DNA from: Sesamum alatum
Lineage: Eukaryota; Streptophyta; Magnoliopsida; Lamiales; Pedaliaceae
Direction of reading: 5' to 3'
Length of the DNA stretch: 64,000 nucleotides
Assembly: GCA_034509735.1 (NCBI GenBank)
Contig: JACGWO010000002.1
Span: 25,529,636 to 25,593,635 of the forward strand
A model generated the notes under the pieces. That model worked only from the letters and a program-made list of their open reading frames with translations, did not search any database and was not told the origin of the DNA. Positions 1 to 11,999 of the stretch are shown here, piece after piece. The translations under genes were made by a program, and so were the position numbers. How positions within the stretch are numbered: position 1 is the stretch's first letter; every line of letters starts with the position of its first letter.

Positions 1-209
1 CATGCAGAAATGTGGTATATGAATCTCTTGCTTTTTACCCCTTTTTATAGGCATTCCTTTGGACTAGATACAATGAATGTACATAAGCCCGTTTGTCTTG
101 CACTTAGAACACTTGTCTTCTTCATAGACAAGTTCTAGCATGACTCATCTTTTCTCCTTCTACACTTGTCTTCTTTATAGACAAGTTTTAACATGACTAA
201 TATTTTCTT

Positions 210-1260
210 GGACAAATTGCATATTACCCCCTTGTGTTTTCAAAAGTCAGCTAAAAACTCCTCTGTGTTTTGAAAATAGGCAAAAAAAATCCTGTGTTTT
301 GTAAAACCATGCAACTTTCCCTCACCGTTAATTAAAGTTAACGGCGTTAATTTTTTTGCTAAAAGACCGTTATACCCTTATAAATTTATATTATTTCTTT
401 TTTTAAGTAACCGTTGGATCTTTTTGGATTGAATTAAAGCCGTAGGATCTAATCAACCGTTAGATCTTAGATTTATAAAAAAATCAAAGGTCTAGATTTA
501 ATCTATTTTGTTATATTATATAAAAATAAATTATTATAAAAAATAAAATATTTTATATTAGAACCCCCCAACCCATCCACCCACTCCGCAACCCCCCCCC
601 CCTACTCCCATCCCCGCCACTAGAGGGGGCAACGTCGCCCCCAGCGGCGCCGCGGCGCCCAGGGCTCATCTGGGGCTGGGCAACGACCGTTTTTATATTT
701 ATATAAAAAATCAAAATTTAAATATTATTTAATGTATAATTTACTTAAATATATTTAATCGAAATAAATCTTGAATTAGTTAATAATATATCATTATTAT
801 AGTTAATTAATATTCATATTCATAAAAATAATTAAAATGTTCTAAAATTCATATAATGGACATTTTAATTTAAAAATTATTTTTAGTTTAAATATAATTT
901 TTTAGTATTGTAAAATTATTTTAATTAATATATTAAATATATATAATTTATTAAAAAATATATTTAGGTTAGATAGTAATTTAAATTAATCAATAATATG
1001 AATTTATTAAAATATTGTTAAATGACAAAAGAAAGTGGAAAAAATAGACATTTGTACCAATAAAATAACCCTAAAAGAGGTCAAATATGAAGTCCACTCG
1101 CACATTGGGCGAGTGTTAGACACTCTCCGTTAGTTTCTAACGGAGAGGGGCTTTTTTGCAGAGTTTTATAAAATACAGGGATTTTTTTGCCTATTTTCAA
1201 AGCACAAGGGAGTTTTTAGCTGACTTTTGAAAACACAGGTGGGTAATATGCAATTTGTCC
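210..1260. mobile_element. Non-autonomous Mutator-like element (MULE) with 9-bp target duplication
   Basis: Long terminal inverted repeats begin GGACAAATTGCATATTACCC at 210 and end with its complement at 1260; the inverted similarity extends about 120 bp inward. The element is flanked by perfect 9-bp direct repeats TATTTTCTT at 201-209 and 1261-1269, as expected for the Mutator superfamily. No transposase is encoded. The interior is AT-rich except for a C/G-rich stretch at about 562-690, and includes the recurring phrase AACCGTTGGATC, also seen in the element at 49215. It inserted into the older LTR. Confidence 0.88.
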
Positions 1261-1839
1261 TATTTTCTTCTTCATCTAAAGATGAAAACAAGTTATGTCT
1301 ATGTTCAATGAATCTTGTCTTGTGGGCTTGGGCTAAGGTCTTGGGCTTTATCTTAATTCTTAATTAGACTAAGTCCAATTTTAATTAATTCCCAAGTAAT
1401 TATTTAGCCCATGATATTTAATTATTTAATTAAATATAAGCCCAAATCAATTAATCTAATTAATTGATTTTCAAGCTCAAATAGATTAATCATAATTAAT
1501 CTATCACAAGTCTTACTTAATCAAATTAATGCTTGTGAATTTAGACTCCAAATTAAATAATTATAGTATTTAATATTCCCATAAAATGATTTCATAAATT
1601 ATTTCAATCAATTAATTTAACTCCTTCAATTAATTGATTTATTCTCCATAATTAATTCTATAAATTAGTTCCAATAGTTCCATCATGGATTTGTGTATGA
1701 CCCTTTAGGTTCACTACTCAGCTTGACTTGGGCTTGTATCACATATACAATTTAATTAGTAACTTACTTGTATTAGATTAATTAGATCTTATCATAATTA
1801 ATCACCTTCAATTAACTCCATAATTGGAGGGTACCCGTC

Positions 1840-4048
1840 TGAAGGACAAGCGGATCCGCCGGGGAGCACGAGCGAAAGCGTGAGAATGCGCATATTTAGA
1901 AAATATTCAAAAGCATAATCGCAAAATCCCAAAGACTGTTCCCTTGGGTGCTCAACCGGGCGTTCGATGTAGGATGTACCAATATTATATACGTATATTG
2001 AACATAGGGCATAGATAATAATAATAAACTACGAAAGCATAATGAACCGAAGTTACCTTTGTAGTTTATCTCTCAATCGGCTACTTGCGTTGTTCCTTTC
2101 GGGAAACGTTCACCAAGTTCAAAAGTATGAACTCTCCAAAGGTGATCCACACCACACTGGAAGAGATGCTCGTTTTCCTCGCTAGAGAAAAACAGATCTA
2201 GGAGGATTCGGTTTAAAAAGATTAACACTATCAATTAGTGTTCTTCTTAAACTTACTTTGTTCTTCCAATTGATCCAAGATCAAATGAAGAACACAAGTA
2301 AAAGGGAAGAGGGTGGCCGAAAATTAGAGAGAGAGAGGAGTGATTTTTCTTCTTCTTTTCCTAGAAAAGATGAATAATGAATCTCATGCTTTGATGTTAG
2401 TATATACTCATATATATACATAATTAATGTGATTATTGAATGTGTCTAGGTTCATCCAAGGATGTCTAGATTCATCCCAATCAATCACCATCAATTCTTC
2501 AATCAAGCCTACCATCTCTTAAGGTTGATTAAATCATACCAAAAGAGAGAGACTTGATTGGAGTGGATTTGTCTCTTACCAAAATAGACAAGTCAACCAC
2601 ATCAAGCACCAAACATGGCCGAATTTCGCTCCCTCCAAGGTAGAATTTTCGGCCATGCCTATTTAAGGAAGAAGTCCAACTTCTTCCCATTCCAAAAATG
2701 GAATTAACAAACCTCTCGGGTTAAAATTTAATAGATCGGGTTCCACTGTAATCCAATTACAACGAATCCAAAATTAAATCCAATTTAATTTAAGGTCCAC
2801 TTAAATAATTCCCATTGATCTTTTAATCTAATTAAATGATCCAACGTCTCAACTTTCTACTTTAATTGATAAATCCCATTTAGAGATTAAACGAGGGCCT
2901 GATATAATATCAGCCCGTCCATCCAATGGACAATCCCTTAAGTAATCCAATTACTTACTCCTCCGAAATTGACTCTAAGTCAACTTCTCCACCTTCTCGG
3001 TGATTTGTGTGTGACCCTTTAGGTTCACCCTCAGCTAGACTTGGGCCCGTGTCCAACAAGGGCCTGTTACCGTGGGTGGCCGTCTAGCAATGGTCAATGG
3101 CACTAGAGAATAGGTGAATGTTGGCGTGAACATTTAGGCGTAGATTCCGTACGGGTACGGTCCTTCCGTCTACCGTCTCCCGGTCTTAGTCTAGGGTATG
3201 GAATTGGGCGTCGGTTCCCATCCTTGACTAGGCATCTATGTTTAATACTCGAGACTATGCATGTCTCATTGTATCGACACAAGAAACCATTTCCTGTTCG
3301 ACCAACCACCGTGGCCACAGTTTTAAGCAGCATGAATGTGTCTTAGAGTGGATAGGAGATACCTCTGTCATATACTGATAGGGAACGGATCCTCTTCTTG
3401 GAACCCACCGTCCACGCTACACATTTTGACTGCACTGGACAAGGCTTATAATGATCATCTTACAGAATGATCACCTCTCGCCAGATCCAAGATACAGTCA
3501 TCTTGTGCATGTGACTGGCATGGTTTCTCATGTCTGAGGACTACTCTAGTACTATCGGAGCCGAGAAAATCCAATCATACCGACCAAGCCTCCAAGGCTT
3601 CCATATGATGATCCCCGCGAGTCAGTTCAGTCGGCTCGACCACAGTCAACCAACCCGCCAAGACCATGTAGGCGTCCCACGCTTGTCGCTGATGAAACAC
3701 GACACTCATCCAATAAACACAACTCTTGATGGAAGTCTCCATAGGACTCTCGATGCCCTGTCTCGAGGTCCTCGACTTGGAACGTTTCAGACCCAACTCT
3801 TTATCAGTTGGTTTCATGACCGCCATCCAATGCGTGGCCTAACTGCATGAGTTGTTAATCGTGGTCTGTGGATTTTGTTGTGATATATGTAAAATACCAT
3901 TTTAGCATATGGAAAATGAGTGCAACAAAGAAAGTACCAAAGGTAACGTATACTTATTTTATTCATTACATAATATTACATTACATCAAGTTGTCAAATA
4001 GGTAACAAAATGCCAAACCTTTTAGCTTTCTGGTCACCTATTCTAACA
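1840..4048 (-). repeat. 3' LTR of Copia A
   Basis: Runs from TGAAGGACAAGC to TTCTAACA (TG...CA) and is followed on the element's internal side by a polypurine tract. About 2.2 kb. The half from about 2720 aligns with 7867-9194. By eye it has many substitutions relative to that copy, clearly more than between the two LTRs of Copia C, so this insertion is older. Confidence 0.8.
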
Positions 4049-4059
4049 ATCTCTCACTT
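4049..4059 (-). other. Polypurine tract of Copia A
   Basis: On the minus strand the sequence is AAGTGAGAGAT immediately before the 3' LTR. This is the plus-strand priming site of LTR retrotransposons; Copia C has AAGTGGGAGAT at the same place. Confidence 0.75.
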
Positions 4060-5573
4060 AACCTAAAGCCAATCACCCATTGACCTCAAACCCTCTTATC
4101 CAGATGGTGAGTATGGGCAACTTGTGACACGGGTTTAGCAAGTGGATCTGCTATGTTTTTTGCGAAGCTAACTCTGTCCATCCGAACGTCACCCCTTCTA
4201 ACCATCTCTCTAAGCAGATGGTAGCATCTAAGAATATGCTTGGATCGTGATGAGATCTCGGTTCCTTTGCTAGCACTATCGCCCCATTATCATTGTAGAA
4301 GATCACTACAGGCGTAGCAATGCTAGGCACTACACTCAACTCTTGGATGTAGCTCTTCATCCAAACCGCCTCCTTAGCAGCTTCCGAAGCTGCTATGTAT
4401 CAGACTCTGTGGTGGAGTCCGCCGTGGTAGTCTGATTGGAACTCTTCCAAGTAACGCCACCATTTAGTCTGAACACAAAATTAGACTGAGACTTGGCATC
4501 ATCGTCATCCGACTGGAAGCTAGCGTTGCTATAGCCTTCCAGCATCAATTCTCCACCACTGTAGATCAAGAGCATGTCCTTAGTCCTTTTCAGGTACTTC
4601 AGGATAGTCTTGACCGCACTCCAATGTGCCTCCCTGGCACACGACTGATATCGACTGGTCACGCTCAAAGCAAAAGCCACATCAGGTCTAGTACACTGGA
4701 CAACGCACTGAATGCTGCCTACGGCTGAAGCATAGGGGATGTCCAACATCCGTTTAAGCTCCTCATCACTCTTAGGGATTGCTTCTTAGATAACTTAATT
4801 CCATGCCTCATAGGAAAGAATCCTCGTTTTGAGTTCTTCATCTTGAATCTCTTCAAGACTTTCTCAATGTATGAGGACTGGACCATTCCTAACATCCTTC
4901 TAGATCTATTCCTGTAGATCTTGATGCCAAGGATGTAGGATGCCTCGCCCATATCCTTCATGGAAAATTGTGTTGACAATCAAGCTTTAGTGGTTCCCAA
5001 CATCTTATCATCATTCCCAATGAGCAAGATGACAACCACGTAAAGCACCAGGAACGCAACAGAGCTCCCACTGATCTTCTTGTATACACAAGGATCGAAC
5101 TCGTTATTGATGAAATCATATCCCCGTATGACTTCGTCAAAACGTATGTTCTAGCTTTGGGAATCTTGTTTGAGGCTATAGATGGACCTTTAGAGACGGC
5201 AGACCTTCTGCTCTTCTCCAACAGATGTGAAACCTTCCGGTTGATCCATATAGATCTCTTACTCTACGAAATCATTGAGGAAGGCAGTTTTCACATCCAT
5301 CTGCCATATTTCATAGTTATACCATGCTGCTATGGCAAACAGTATCCGAATAGACTTAGCCATTGCTACAGGCAAGTAGGTTTTCTCAAAATTGACCCCG
5401 GGTCGCTGATTGTAACCCTTCGCCACAAGCCTGGCTTTGAAGGTTGTAACCTCCCCGTCAGCTCCAAGCTTATGTTTGTAGACCCATTTACACCCTATGG
5501 GTTTTACCCCTTTGGGTGGGTCCACTAGGATCCAAACCTGGTTTGCAGCCATTGAGTCCATCTCGGATTTCAT
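4060..5573 (-). pseudogene. Copia A reverse transcriptase-RNase H remnant
   Basis: Read on the minus strand, fragments in different frames give the start of Copia RT (CKWVYK, FKARLVAKG, then WQMDVKTAFLN near 5290), the middle (YILGIKIYRNRS near 4900) and RNase H (SVTSRYQSC near 4650, then a broken TTTADSTTE region near 4410). A stop follows NDFVE at about 5259 and frames change at about 5221, 4979, 4749 and 4360. The RT catalytic motif, YVDD in Copia C, reads YVVV here (near 5030), so both catalytic aspartates are gone. It is a dead pol copy. Confidence 0.85.
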
Positions 5574-5650
5574 GGCCTCAAGTCACTTATCCGAATCGAT
5601 GTCCGACATCACTTCTCCGTACATCTTTGGATCATTATCCAACTGACCGG

Positions 5651-6711
5651 TCAGGCCCAGAAATCCATACCTATCAGGTGGTTGGGATACTCTAGCCGAC
5701 CTACGGAGGACTGGACATTATCAATGGGAACTATCGGCTTAGATGTCACTGCGGCCTCATGGGGTACCTCACTTGATTCCTCAAGGAGTACCTCATCGTG
5801 TCGACTATCCGATGGAAAACCTTTTGCCAAGAACACTGCGTTTCGCGTGACAAAAACCTTTTGCTCAGAGGGATCATAGAAATAATACCCCGCAATTTTT
5901 TTCGGATACACGATGAACCTACATAAACTAGACCTGAAGTCCAGTTTATCTCACACTAATCTCTTGACATATGTGGGGCAACCCCACACTTTCAAGTATT
6001 TGTAGGAGGCAGGCTTGCCATGCCATATCTCATATGATGTCTGGGATATCTTCTTAGATGGTGCCAAGTTCAAAACTTTGGCCGCTGTCTCAAGAGCATA
6101 TCCCCAGAAGGATAAGGGGAGTTCGATAAAACTCATCATGGATCGAACCATGTCTAACAAGGTCCGGTTCCTCCTTTCAGACGCACCATTCAATGTGGTT
6201 TTCCAAGAAGGGTCCACGGAGAGAGAATCTCATTCTCTTCTAGATAATCAATAAATTCACCACTCAAATACTCTCCACCTCGTTTCGACCGAAGGGCTTT
6301 GATCTTACGATCGATTTGGTTCTCTACTTCAAGTCTGTATTCCTTAAACCTTCCAAAGGCTTCTGACTTGTACCTCATCAGGTAAACATAACCATACCGT
6401 GAGTGATCATCGGTAAAGGTTATGAAGTACGAGTACCCACCTCTAGCCTGAGTATTTAGTGGGCCATAGACGTCTGTATGGATCAAATCCAATAGACCAT
6501 TGGCTAGCATACTTTGTCCAATAAACGGTTTCTTAGCCTTCTTTCCCTTCAGATAGGATTCACAAGTCGGTAGGTTGTCCAAATCGTCTATTTCTAAACT
6601 CTTTGAGTCCATCAACCTTCTTATCCTATCCTTAGAAATATGACCTAACCTCGCATGCCAAATCTGTGCATTATCTTGATTATCATATTTCCGTTTGTGT
6701 TCCGCAGTCAT
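5651..6711 (-). pseudogene. Copia A pre-integrase and integrase remnant
   Basis: The GAG-pre-integrase zinc region (WHARLGHIS near 6650, CESYLKGK near 6555) is followed by the integrase core (HTDVYGP near 6470). The second catalytic position, RSDRGGEY in Copia C, reads RSKRGGEY near 6290, so the catalytic Asp is replaced by Lys. After a frame change near 6200 the third catalytic region NGASERRNRTLLDMV is present, followed by the C-terminal part (GYYFYDPSEQKVFVTRN) near 5880. Reading frames 6190-6711, 5951-6217 and 5651-5911 overlap and are offset, showing frameshifts. The second HHCC cysteine of CESC is Tyr. Confidence 0.85.
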
Positions 6712-6734
6712 AATCTAATTATACCATTGAACAC

Positions 6735-7604
6735 AAACATACCTTGATTGGAGAGGAGTTGTGGGCACTCTCTCTTCCAATGCCCCTTTCCTTAGCAATG
6801 CATGCAAACATCATTTGCTTTGGACCGCTGAGAACCACGGGCCTTCCCTTTCCTTTTGCCCATTCCCACTGGGGCAACAGGGGCGCCTAGAGCGCGAGTA
6901 GGGGCCGCAACCGTCTTCCCCTTTACCCTCTTTCTTTTCCAGCGTCCGGCTCTCTGACCATTCGCCTTGGAGGTCGAAGCCTCTTCTATCAATACCGCCG
7001 GGGCCGACTTGTGGGTCGTCATCTCGTATTTGACCAGCATGTTGATCAGCTCATGAATAGACTTCTCAAGTCTGTTCATGTTGTAGTTTACAACAAACGG
7101 GTCATAGGACGGAGGAAGCGGCTGGAGGATCACGTCAATGTACGTGTCACTATTAAGCCCAGCTTTAAGGTCCTCGAGCTTCTCCACTAGGGAGAGCATC
7201 TTAACCCCATGACTTTGTACGGACGATCCTTCAGCTAGCTTGGTGCCAAAGAATGCTTTTGTGGCGGCATATCTAATATGCCTATCCGGAACCGCATAAA
7301 CCTCGTTCATGCGGAGCATTATGGCGGAGACGTTGTCCAGCCTCTCATATTGCTTCTGGATGTCGTTAGACATCGAAGCCAATATGATACTGCGCACTTT
7401 CTGGTTGTCCTCATGCCATTTCTCGAACGTCAAACATTCTACTGGCATGGTCCCCTCCACTAAGTTGCTTGGCAGCGGCTCGTCCAAGACGTAGCCTTGG
7501 TTCTCAAAATCGAGGACAATCCTCAAGTTTCTCAGCCAGTTCGAGTAGTTCGTTCCATTAAACTTATTAGTCTCAAGTACCATGGTCAATGGATTCTTAG
7601 ACAT
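6735..7604 (-). pseudogene. Copia A gag, ending in a broken zinc knuckle
   Basis: A 270-residue frame from ATG at 7604 to 6792 encodes a Copia gag (UBN2-type: FNGTNYSNWLRNLR, then LPPSYDPFVVNYNMN). The zinc knuckle begins C-M-H-C and is then interrupted by TAA before GKGHWKRECP. Beyond it, only about 85 bp separate the knuckle from the pre-integrase segment, against about 440 bp in Copia C. The missing stretch contains the whole aspartic protease. The start is supported by the match to Copia C, which has the same MSKNPL-type beginning with a mutated Met. Confidence 0.88.
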
Positions 7605-7866
7605 ATCTTACATTTATAAAAATATAAAGTAGAAGTCAGCAGATGATGGTAATATTATTGCTCATATTGAAGACATGGTCTTTTAGTCTTTAACCCTCCC
7701 ACTATTTATACTATTTTCTAGTGGGCTTGGGATCCACCATTCTCATGTGGAGTTTAATCTAATTAATCCAATTGTATTAGATTAATCCAATTACAATGAA
7801 CCCAAAATTAATTCAGTTTAATCTAATTACAACGAACCCAAAATCTAATTAATCCAGTTTAATTTG
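7605..7866 (-). other. Leader remnant of Copia A
   Basis: Short untranslated stretch matching only the gag-proximal part of the long leader of Copia C (compare CCTCCCACTATTTATAC and CTAGTGGGCTT at about 7695-7735 with 27147-27225). The remaining ~2 kb of leader and the primer-binding site are missing. At 7780-7920 a unit of the form CCAATTACAACGAACCCAAA is repeated about three times, near the junction with LTR sequence, and may mark where the deletion occurred. Confidence 0.6.
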
Positions 7867-9194
7867 GGAGTTTAACAGATCGGGTTCTACTGTAATCCAA
7901 TTACAACGAACCCAAAATTAAAACCAATTTAATTTAAGGTCCACTTAAATATTTTCCATTAATCTTTTAATCTAATTAAAAGATCCAATGTCTCAACTTT
8001 CTACGTTAATCGATAAATCCCATTTAACTATTAAACGAGGGCCCGATACAATATCAGCCCGTCCATCTAATGGACAATCCCTTAAGTAATCCAATTACTT
8101 ACTTATCCTCCAAAATTGACTCCAAGTCAATTTCTCCACCTTCTCGGTGATTTGTGTGTGACCCTTTAGGTTCACCCTCAACTAGACTTGGGTCCGTGCC
8201 CAACAAAGGCTCGTTACCATGGGTAACGTCTAGCAACGGACCATGTCACTAGAGACTAGGTGAATATTGACGTGAACATTTAGGCGCCGATTTTGTATGG
8301 GTACGATCCTTCCTTCTACCGTTTCCCGGCCTTAGGTTAGGGTATGGAATTGGACATCAGTTCCCATCCTTGATTAGGCATCTATGCTTAATACTCGAGA
8401 CTACGCATGTCTCATTGCATCGACACAGGAAACCATTTCCTGTTCGACCAACCACTGTGGCCACAGTTTTAAGCAGCATGAACGTATCTCTGAGTGCATA
8501 GGAGATACCTCTATCATATACTGACAGGGGACGAATCCTCTTTTTGGAACCCACCGCCGTCGCTACATATTTTGACTGTACTGGACAAGGCTTATAATGA
8601 TCATCTTACAGAATGATCACCTCTCGCCAAATCTAAGATACAGTCATCCTATGCACGTGACTGCTATGGTTCCTCAATTCTAAGGACTACTCCCGTACTA
8701 TCGCAACCGGGGTAATCCAATCATACCGACCAAGCCTCCAAAGCTTCCATATGATGATCCTCGTGAATCAGTTCAGTCGGCTCGACCACAGTCGACCAAC
8801 CCATCAAGACCGTGTAGGCGTCCCACGCCTGTCGCTGATGAAACACGACACTCATCCAATGAACATGACTCTTGATGTAAGTCTCTATAGGATTCTCGAT
8901 GCCCTGTCTCGAGGTCCTCGACTTGGAACGTTTCAGACCCAACTCTTTATCAGTTGGTCTCATGACCACCATCCAATGCGTGGCCCAACTGCATGAGTTG
9001 TTAATCGTGGTCTGTGGGCTTTGTTGCAATATATGTAAAATACCATTTTAGCATATGAAAAATGAGCGCAACAAAGAAAGTACCAAATATAACGAATACT
9101 CATTTTATTCATTACATAATATTATATTACATCAAGTTGTCAAATAGGTTACAAAATGCCAAACCTATTGGCTTTTTGGTCATATATTCTAACA
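7867..9194 (-). repeat. Truncated 5' LTR of Copia A
   Basis: Aligns with 2720-4048 of the 3' LTR and ends with TTCTAACA at 9194. The U5-proximal portion that should start with TGAAGGAC and adjoin the primer-binding site is absent, deleted together with most of the leader. Confidence 0.75.
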
Positions 9195-10138
9195 CCATCA
9201 CCATGGGTGGCCATCTAGCAATGGTCCATGACACTAGAGAATAGGTGAATTATTGCGTGAACCAATGAGCTGCGTGAACCTGTGAGCACGGTCCCTCTGT
9301 TACTAACCTCCCGATCAAAGTCTAGGGCATGGAATTAGTTACCGGTTCCCATTATCGACTTTGATGTCTATGTATCAACTCTTCAAGTTATGCTTCCAAA
9401 TTATCAATATAGGAAAAATCTTTTCTTCTATTTGATCAACAGCCATGGCCATGGGCTTCGAGGAATGCATACTGTAGAGAACATAGGAGGTTCGTTATCA
9501 TCTCATGATAAGTAGCAGATCCTATCTTGGAACTCACCAACCTCCATGCATGCTTTAACTATGTCTGAAACATGACCGTATAGTGATCCAGGATGAAACC
9601 TGAGACCACATTGGACATGATCAAGTCATAGCCGTCCTATGCACAAGGTCATGGTGGAACCTCAAGTCTAAGGACTAGTTAGTGCACTATTGTAGCGTAG
9701 GAGTTCTAGTCATACCGATCATGCCATATAGGGCTTCCCTATGACAACTCCTACGAGTCAATTCAGTGAATTTGATAACTCTTTATCAAGCACCCACTAA
9801 AGTGCGTAGACGTCATACGTCTCTGTCTATGAAACTCGACATTCATCATATGAATGCATCACTTTGGTCGATGCTCTGTCTCGACCGATTCATCGACTTG
9901 GAATATTTTAGATCAAACCATAGAGGTTGGTTTCATGGTCGCCATCATATGCGCGAGCCAACCCCGTAGCATAATTGATCTAAGGGCTTCAACCAAATGA
10001 TCATATAAATATAATGTTTAAAGTATATGATGAAGATGGCCAAAGAACATTTCTTAAATTAACATATTATTGAAAAAAATCGTCTAGAATTGTTTACAAA
10101 GAGCCAATCAATTGGCTTGACGGTCACCTATTCTAACA

Positions 10139-10703
10139 TAATGGTATATCAATAATAAAAGCAACAAGACTAAAACACCCCCTCCTCTATAAATGTACAA
10201 GATATGGATCCAAGTGTTTCTTATCTGGGTCGCGTTGCACCCAGTTCAGCCCTACCCGACAAATCCAGGACCATAACCGTCGATCTTCATGTACTTGGGA
10301 GCTCCATATCATGCCATAGGGACCCGTACAAGTAAGAATATTTGACCTTATAAATACCGAACAACTATTTCTGTCCATGGTATGTTATATTAACTTGATA
10401 CAAAACATTCTTATCTTCCCCCAGATTCACCTCAACTGACTTAGGCAGTGGAACGTCTTTGTGGGGACCTTCTAATGAGCCTAATGATTTGTTCATCCTT
10501 ATTAGGTTATCAAGCACCTCGGATAGGACTACCCACAAGGAGACCTCGAACTTTGATCATAGATGTAGATATAGATAATCCTATGGCCTAGTTCGGGATT
10601 GTGTTTGGAAATTTTGGTTGGTTTTAGAGGGTGGATTTGATTTGGGACCTTGCAAGGGGTTGTGGTAAGTGTTTGTGTTGTTTCTAGAATTTCTTGAAAA
10701 GTG

Positions 10704-10740
<37 letters not shown>

Positions 10741-11483
10741 GTAAACTCCCCCGTGTGGCCCATGAATGAAAATGTGGATTTTATTCAATTTTTTTGATGA
10801 TGATCTATTTGTAGGTGTAATTAATATTCCAAAGCACGGGGGATTTTGCTTGTAATTATACCAAATATTTATCCCAAAAAAATATTGTAAATTTGTATAT
10901 ATTAATATTGTAAATATTAATATATATTATATATTTTTATATAAAATAATATTTATTATTAGAAATCATACAAAAACGCCCAAGGGGGTGTGCGTTACAC
11001 TGTTTTTATACAGAGGTTTTTTTTTGCATCATTTTGAAAAACACAAGGAGATAATTTAAAAAAAAAAAAATATCCACAAAGAGATTTTTGCTCATTTCAC
11101 AAGAGGCCACTTGCATTTTCCGCCCCTAAAGATTAACATTTGTTAGGCATTGTCCCAAAATAAAAATGATGTCCTTATGAATGTCATAAAATTTGATTTC
11201 AGGTTATTATCATATTTATTTTTCTGGAGGTCACGGTCTCATTCTCTAGGTTTTGGGGAGTTTAAAACTAAAAAAGGATAATGAGAGGTAAAGTGCTATT
11301 AGACAGGAGATAGAGTTATTCAATACGATAGCAACGTCAACCTCATGGTCACAGGCCTTGGTTCGGATCATTCCGTACACCTTCTACGTCTTCTGAATTG
11401 CCATATCAATCTACGTCTCTGTCCTTGGTGCCACCTGGGGAATTTATATACAGGGATTAGTTTAATCGGTGTAGCCATATATG
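10139..11483. other. Intergenic AT-rich sequence
   Basis: No gene recognised. It holds a TA microsatellite at 10705-10737 and, from about 10738 to 11110, sequence in the style of plant inverted-repeat elements (GGTAAACTCCCCCGTGTGG near 10739), but I could not define two ends. Confidence 0.6.
10705..10737. repeat. (TA)n microsatellite
   Basis: About 16 uninterrupted TA units. Confidence 0.95.
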
Positions 11484-11532
11484 TGTTGGAGAAATCATTC
11501 TAACATATTGTTTTGTAGTCAAAGGGACATGA

Positions 11533-11609
11533 GATAAGTCGTGGTCATGGCTTATCACATGACCGCTTCTATCTAGTGCATTTCTTATAACCCGTGACCA
11601 CGACTTATC
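11533..11609. repeat. 15-bp perfect inverted repeat in the LTR promoter region
   Basis: GATAAGTCGTGGTCA at 11533-11547 is exactly complementary to TGACCACGACTTATC at 11595-11609, with a 47-nt spacer. It lies just upstream of the TATA box, in the position of an LTR U3 enhancer. Confidence 0.8.
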
Positions 11610-11632
11610 AAAAATGCATTTATGTCCCTCAC

Positions 11633-11640
11633 TATATAAA
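11633..11640 (+). promoter_or_regulatory. TATA box of the Copia D LTR
   Basis: TATATAAA within CACTATATAAACGCG, placed in the middle of the LTR as expected for the U3/R junction. Confidence 0.55.
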
Positions 11641-11999
11641 CGCGAATTACTTAAGTTGTGCCCACTGCATGACGGTTTTTCTGATGTGGTCCACTATTTA
11701 ACTTAAGTAACTTCCAGTAACTGCCAAATAAGAACACATGAGATATTTTTGATGAAAAAATGTATCAAAAACATTGATTTTTCGCTGGAGTTTTTCTTTG
11801 AAAACTTGATCTAGAGGCTTGGGTCCCCTAAAATCATGCATCGTAAGGAGACACACCATCGGGTTGATTACACTAGATTTTAGAAGAATCCAACATCAAT
11901 TTCCTGCAATCTTCTGGGTTTCTTTATAGATTTGCATTTGAATCAATGTCTGGAGGTAAGTATTCTAAAGTATTTGCTTCCGCACTCAATAATCTAACA

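Larger units (their letters stand above)
1840..9194 (-). mobile_element. Copia element A, full-length but heavily decayed
   Basis: Minus-strand Ty1/Copia retrotransposon with gag, integrase, RT and RNase H remnants in Copia order. The left (3') LTR is 1840-4048; the right (5') LTR survives only in part to 9194. Flanking pentamers are CCGTC (1835-1839) and CCATC (9195-9199), a likely target duplication with one later change. Its proteins and LTRs resemble those of Copia C, so the two belong to one lineage; gag wording resembles the Angela/BARE group, which is a tentative assignment. The element lacks its protease region, its primer-binding site and the U5 end of its 5' LTR, so it cannot be autonomous. 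Confidence 0.85.
1..10138 (-). repeat. Older Copia-type LTR, split by two later insertions and cut by the window start
   Basis: The LTR survives in three pieces: 1-209, 1270-1839 and 9195-10138. It ends at 10138 with the same TTCTAACA terminus as the LTRs of Copia A and C, and it carries the shared LTR block (GGTTCAC, CTTGACTTGGG, ACCATGGGTGGCCATCTAGC). A Mutator-like element sits at 210-1260 and Copia A at 1840-9194. Joining the flanks across Copia A restores the conserved CCGT-ACCATGGG context, so the two outer parts were once one LTR. No polypurine tract follows 10138, so this is either a solo LTR or the 5' LTR of a minus-strand element lying left of the window. Its start is not visible. 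Confidence 0.7.
11484..11999 (+). repeat. Probable 5' LTR of Copia D
   Basis: Starts TGTTGGAGAAATC, has a TATA box in the middle, and ends GCTTCCGCACTC...CTAACA, a typical Copia U5 end. No convincing tRNA-Met primer-binding site follows, only the degenerate TGTATATAATG, so the 3' boundary is inferred. Confidence 0.55.

Noticed and set aside
3530..3850. 106-codon plus-strand frame and its minus-strand shadow
   Set aside because: LTR sequence of Copia A, diverged and interrupted in the second LTR copy.
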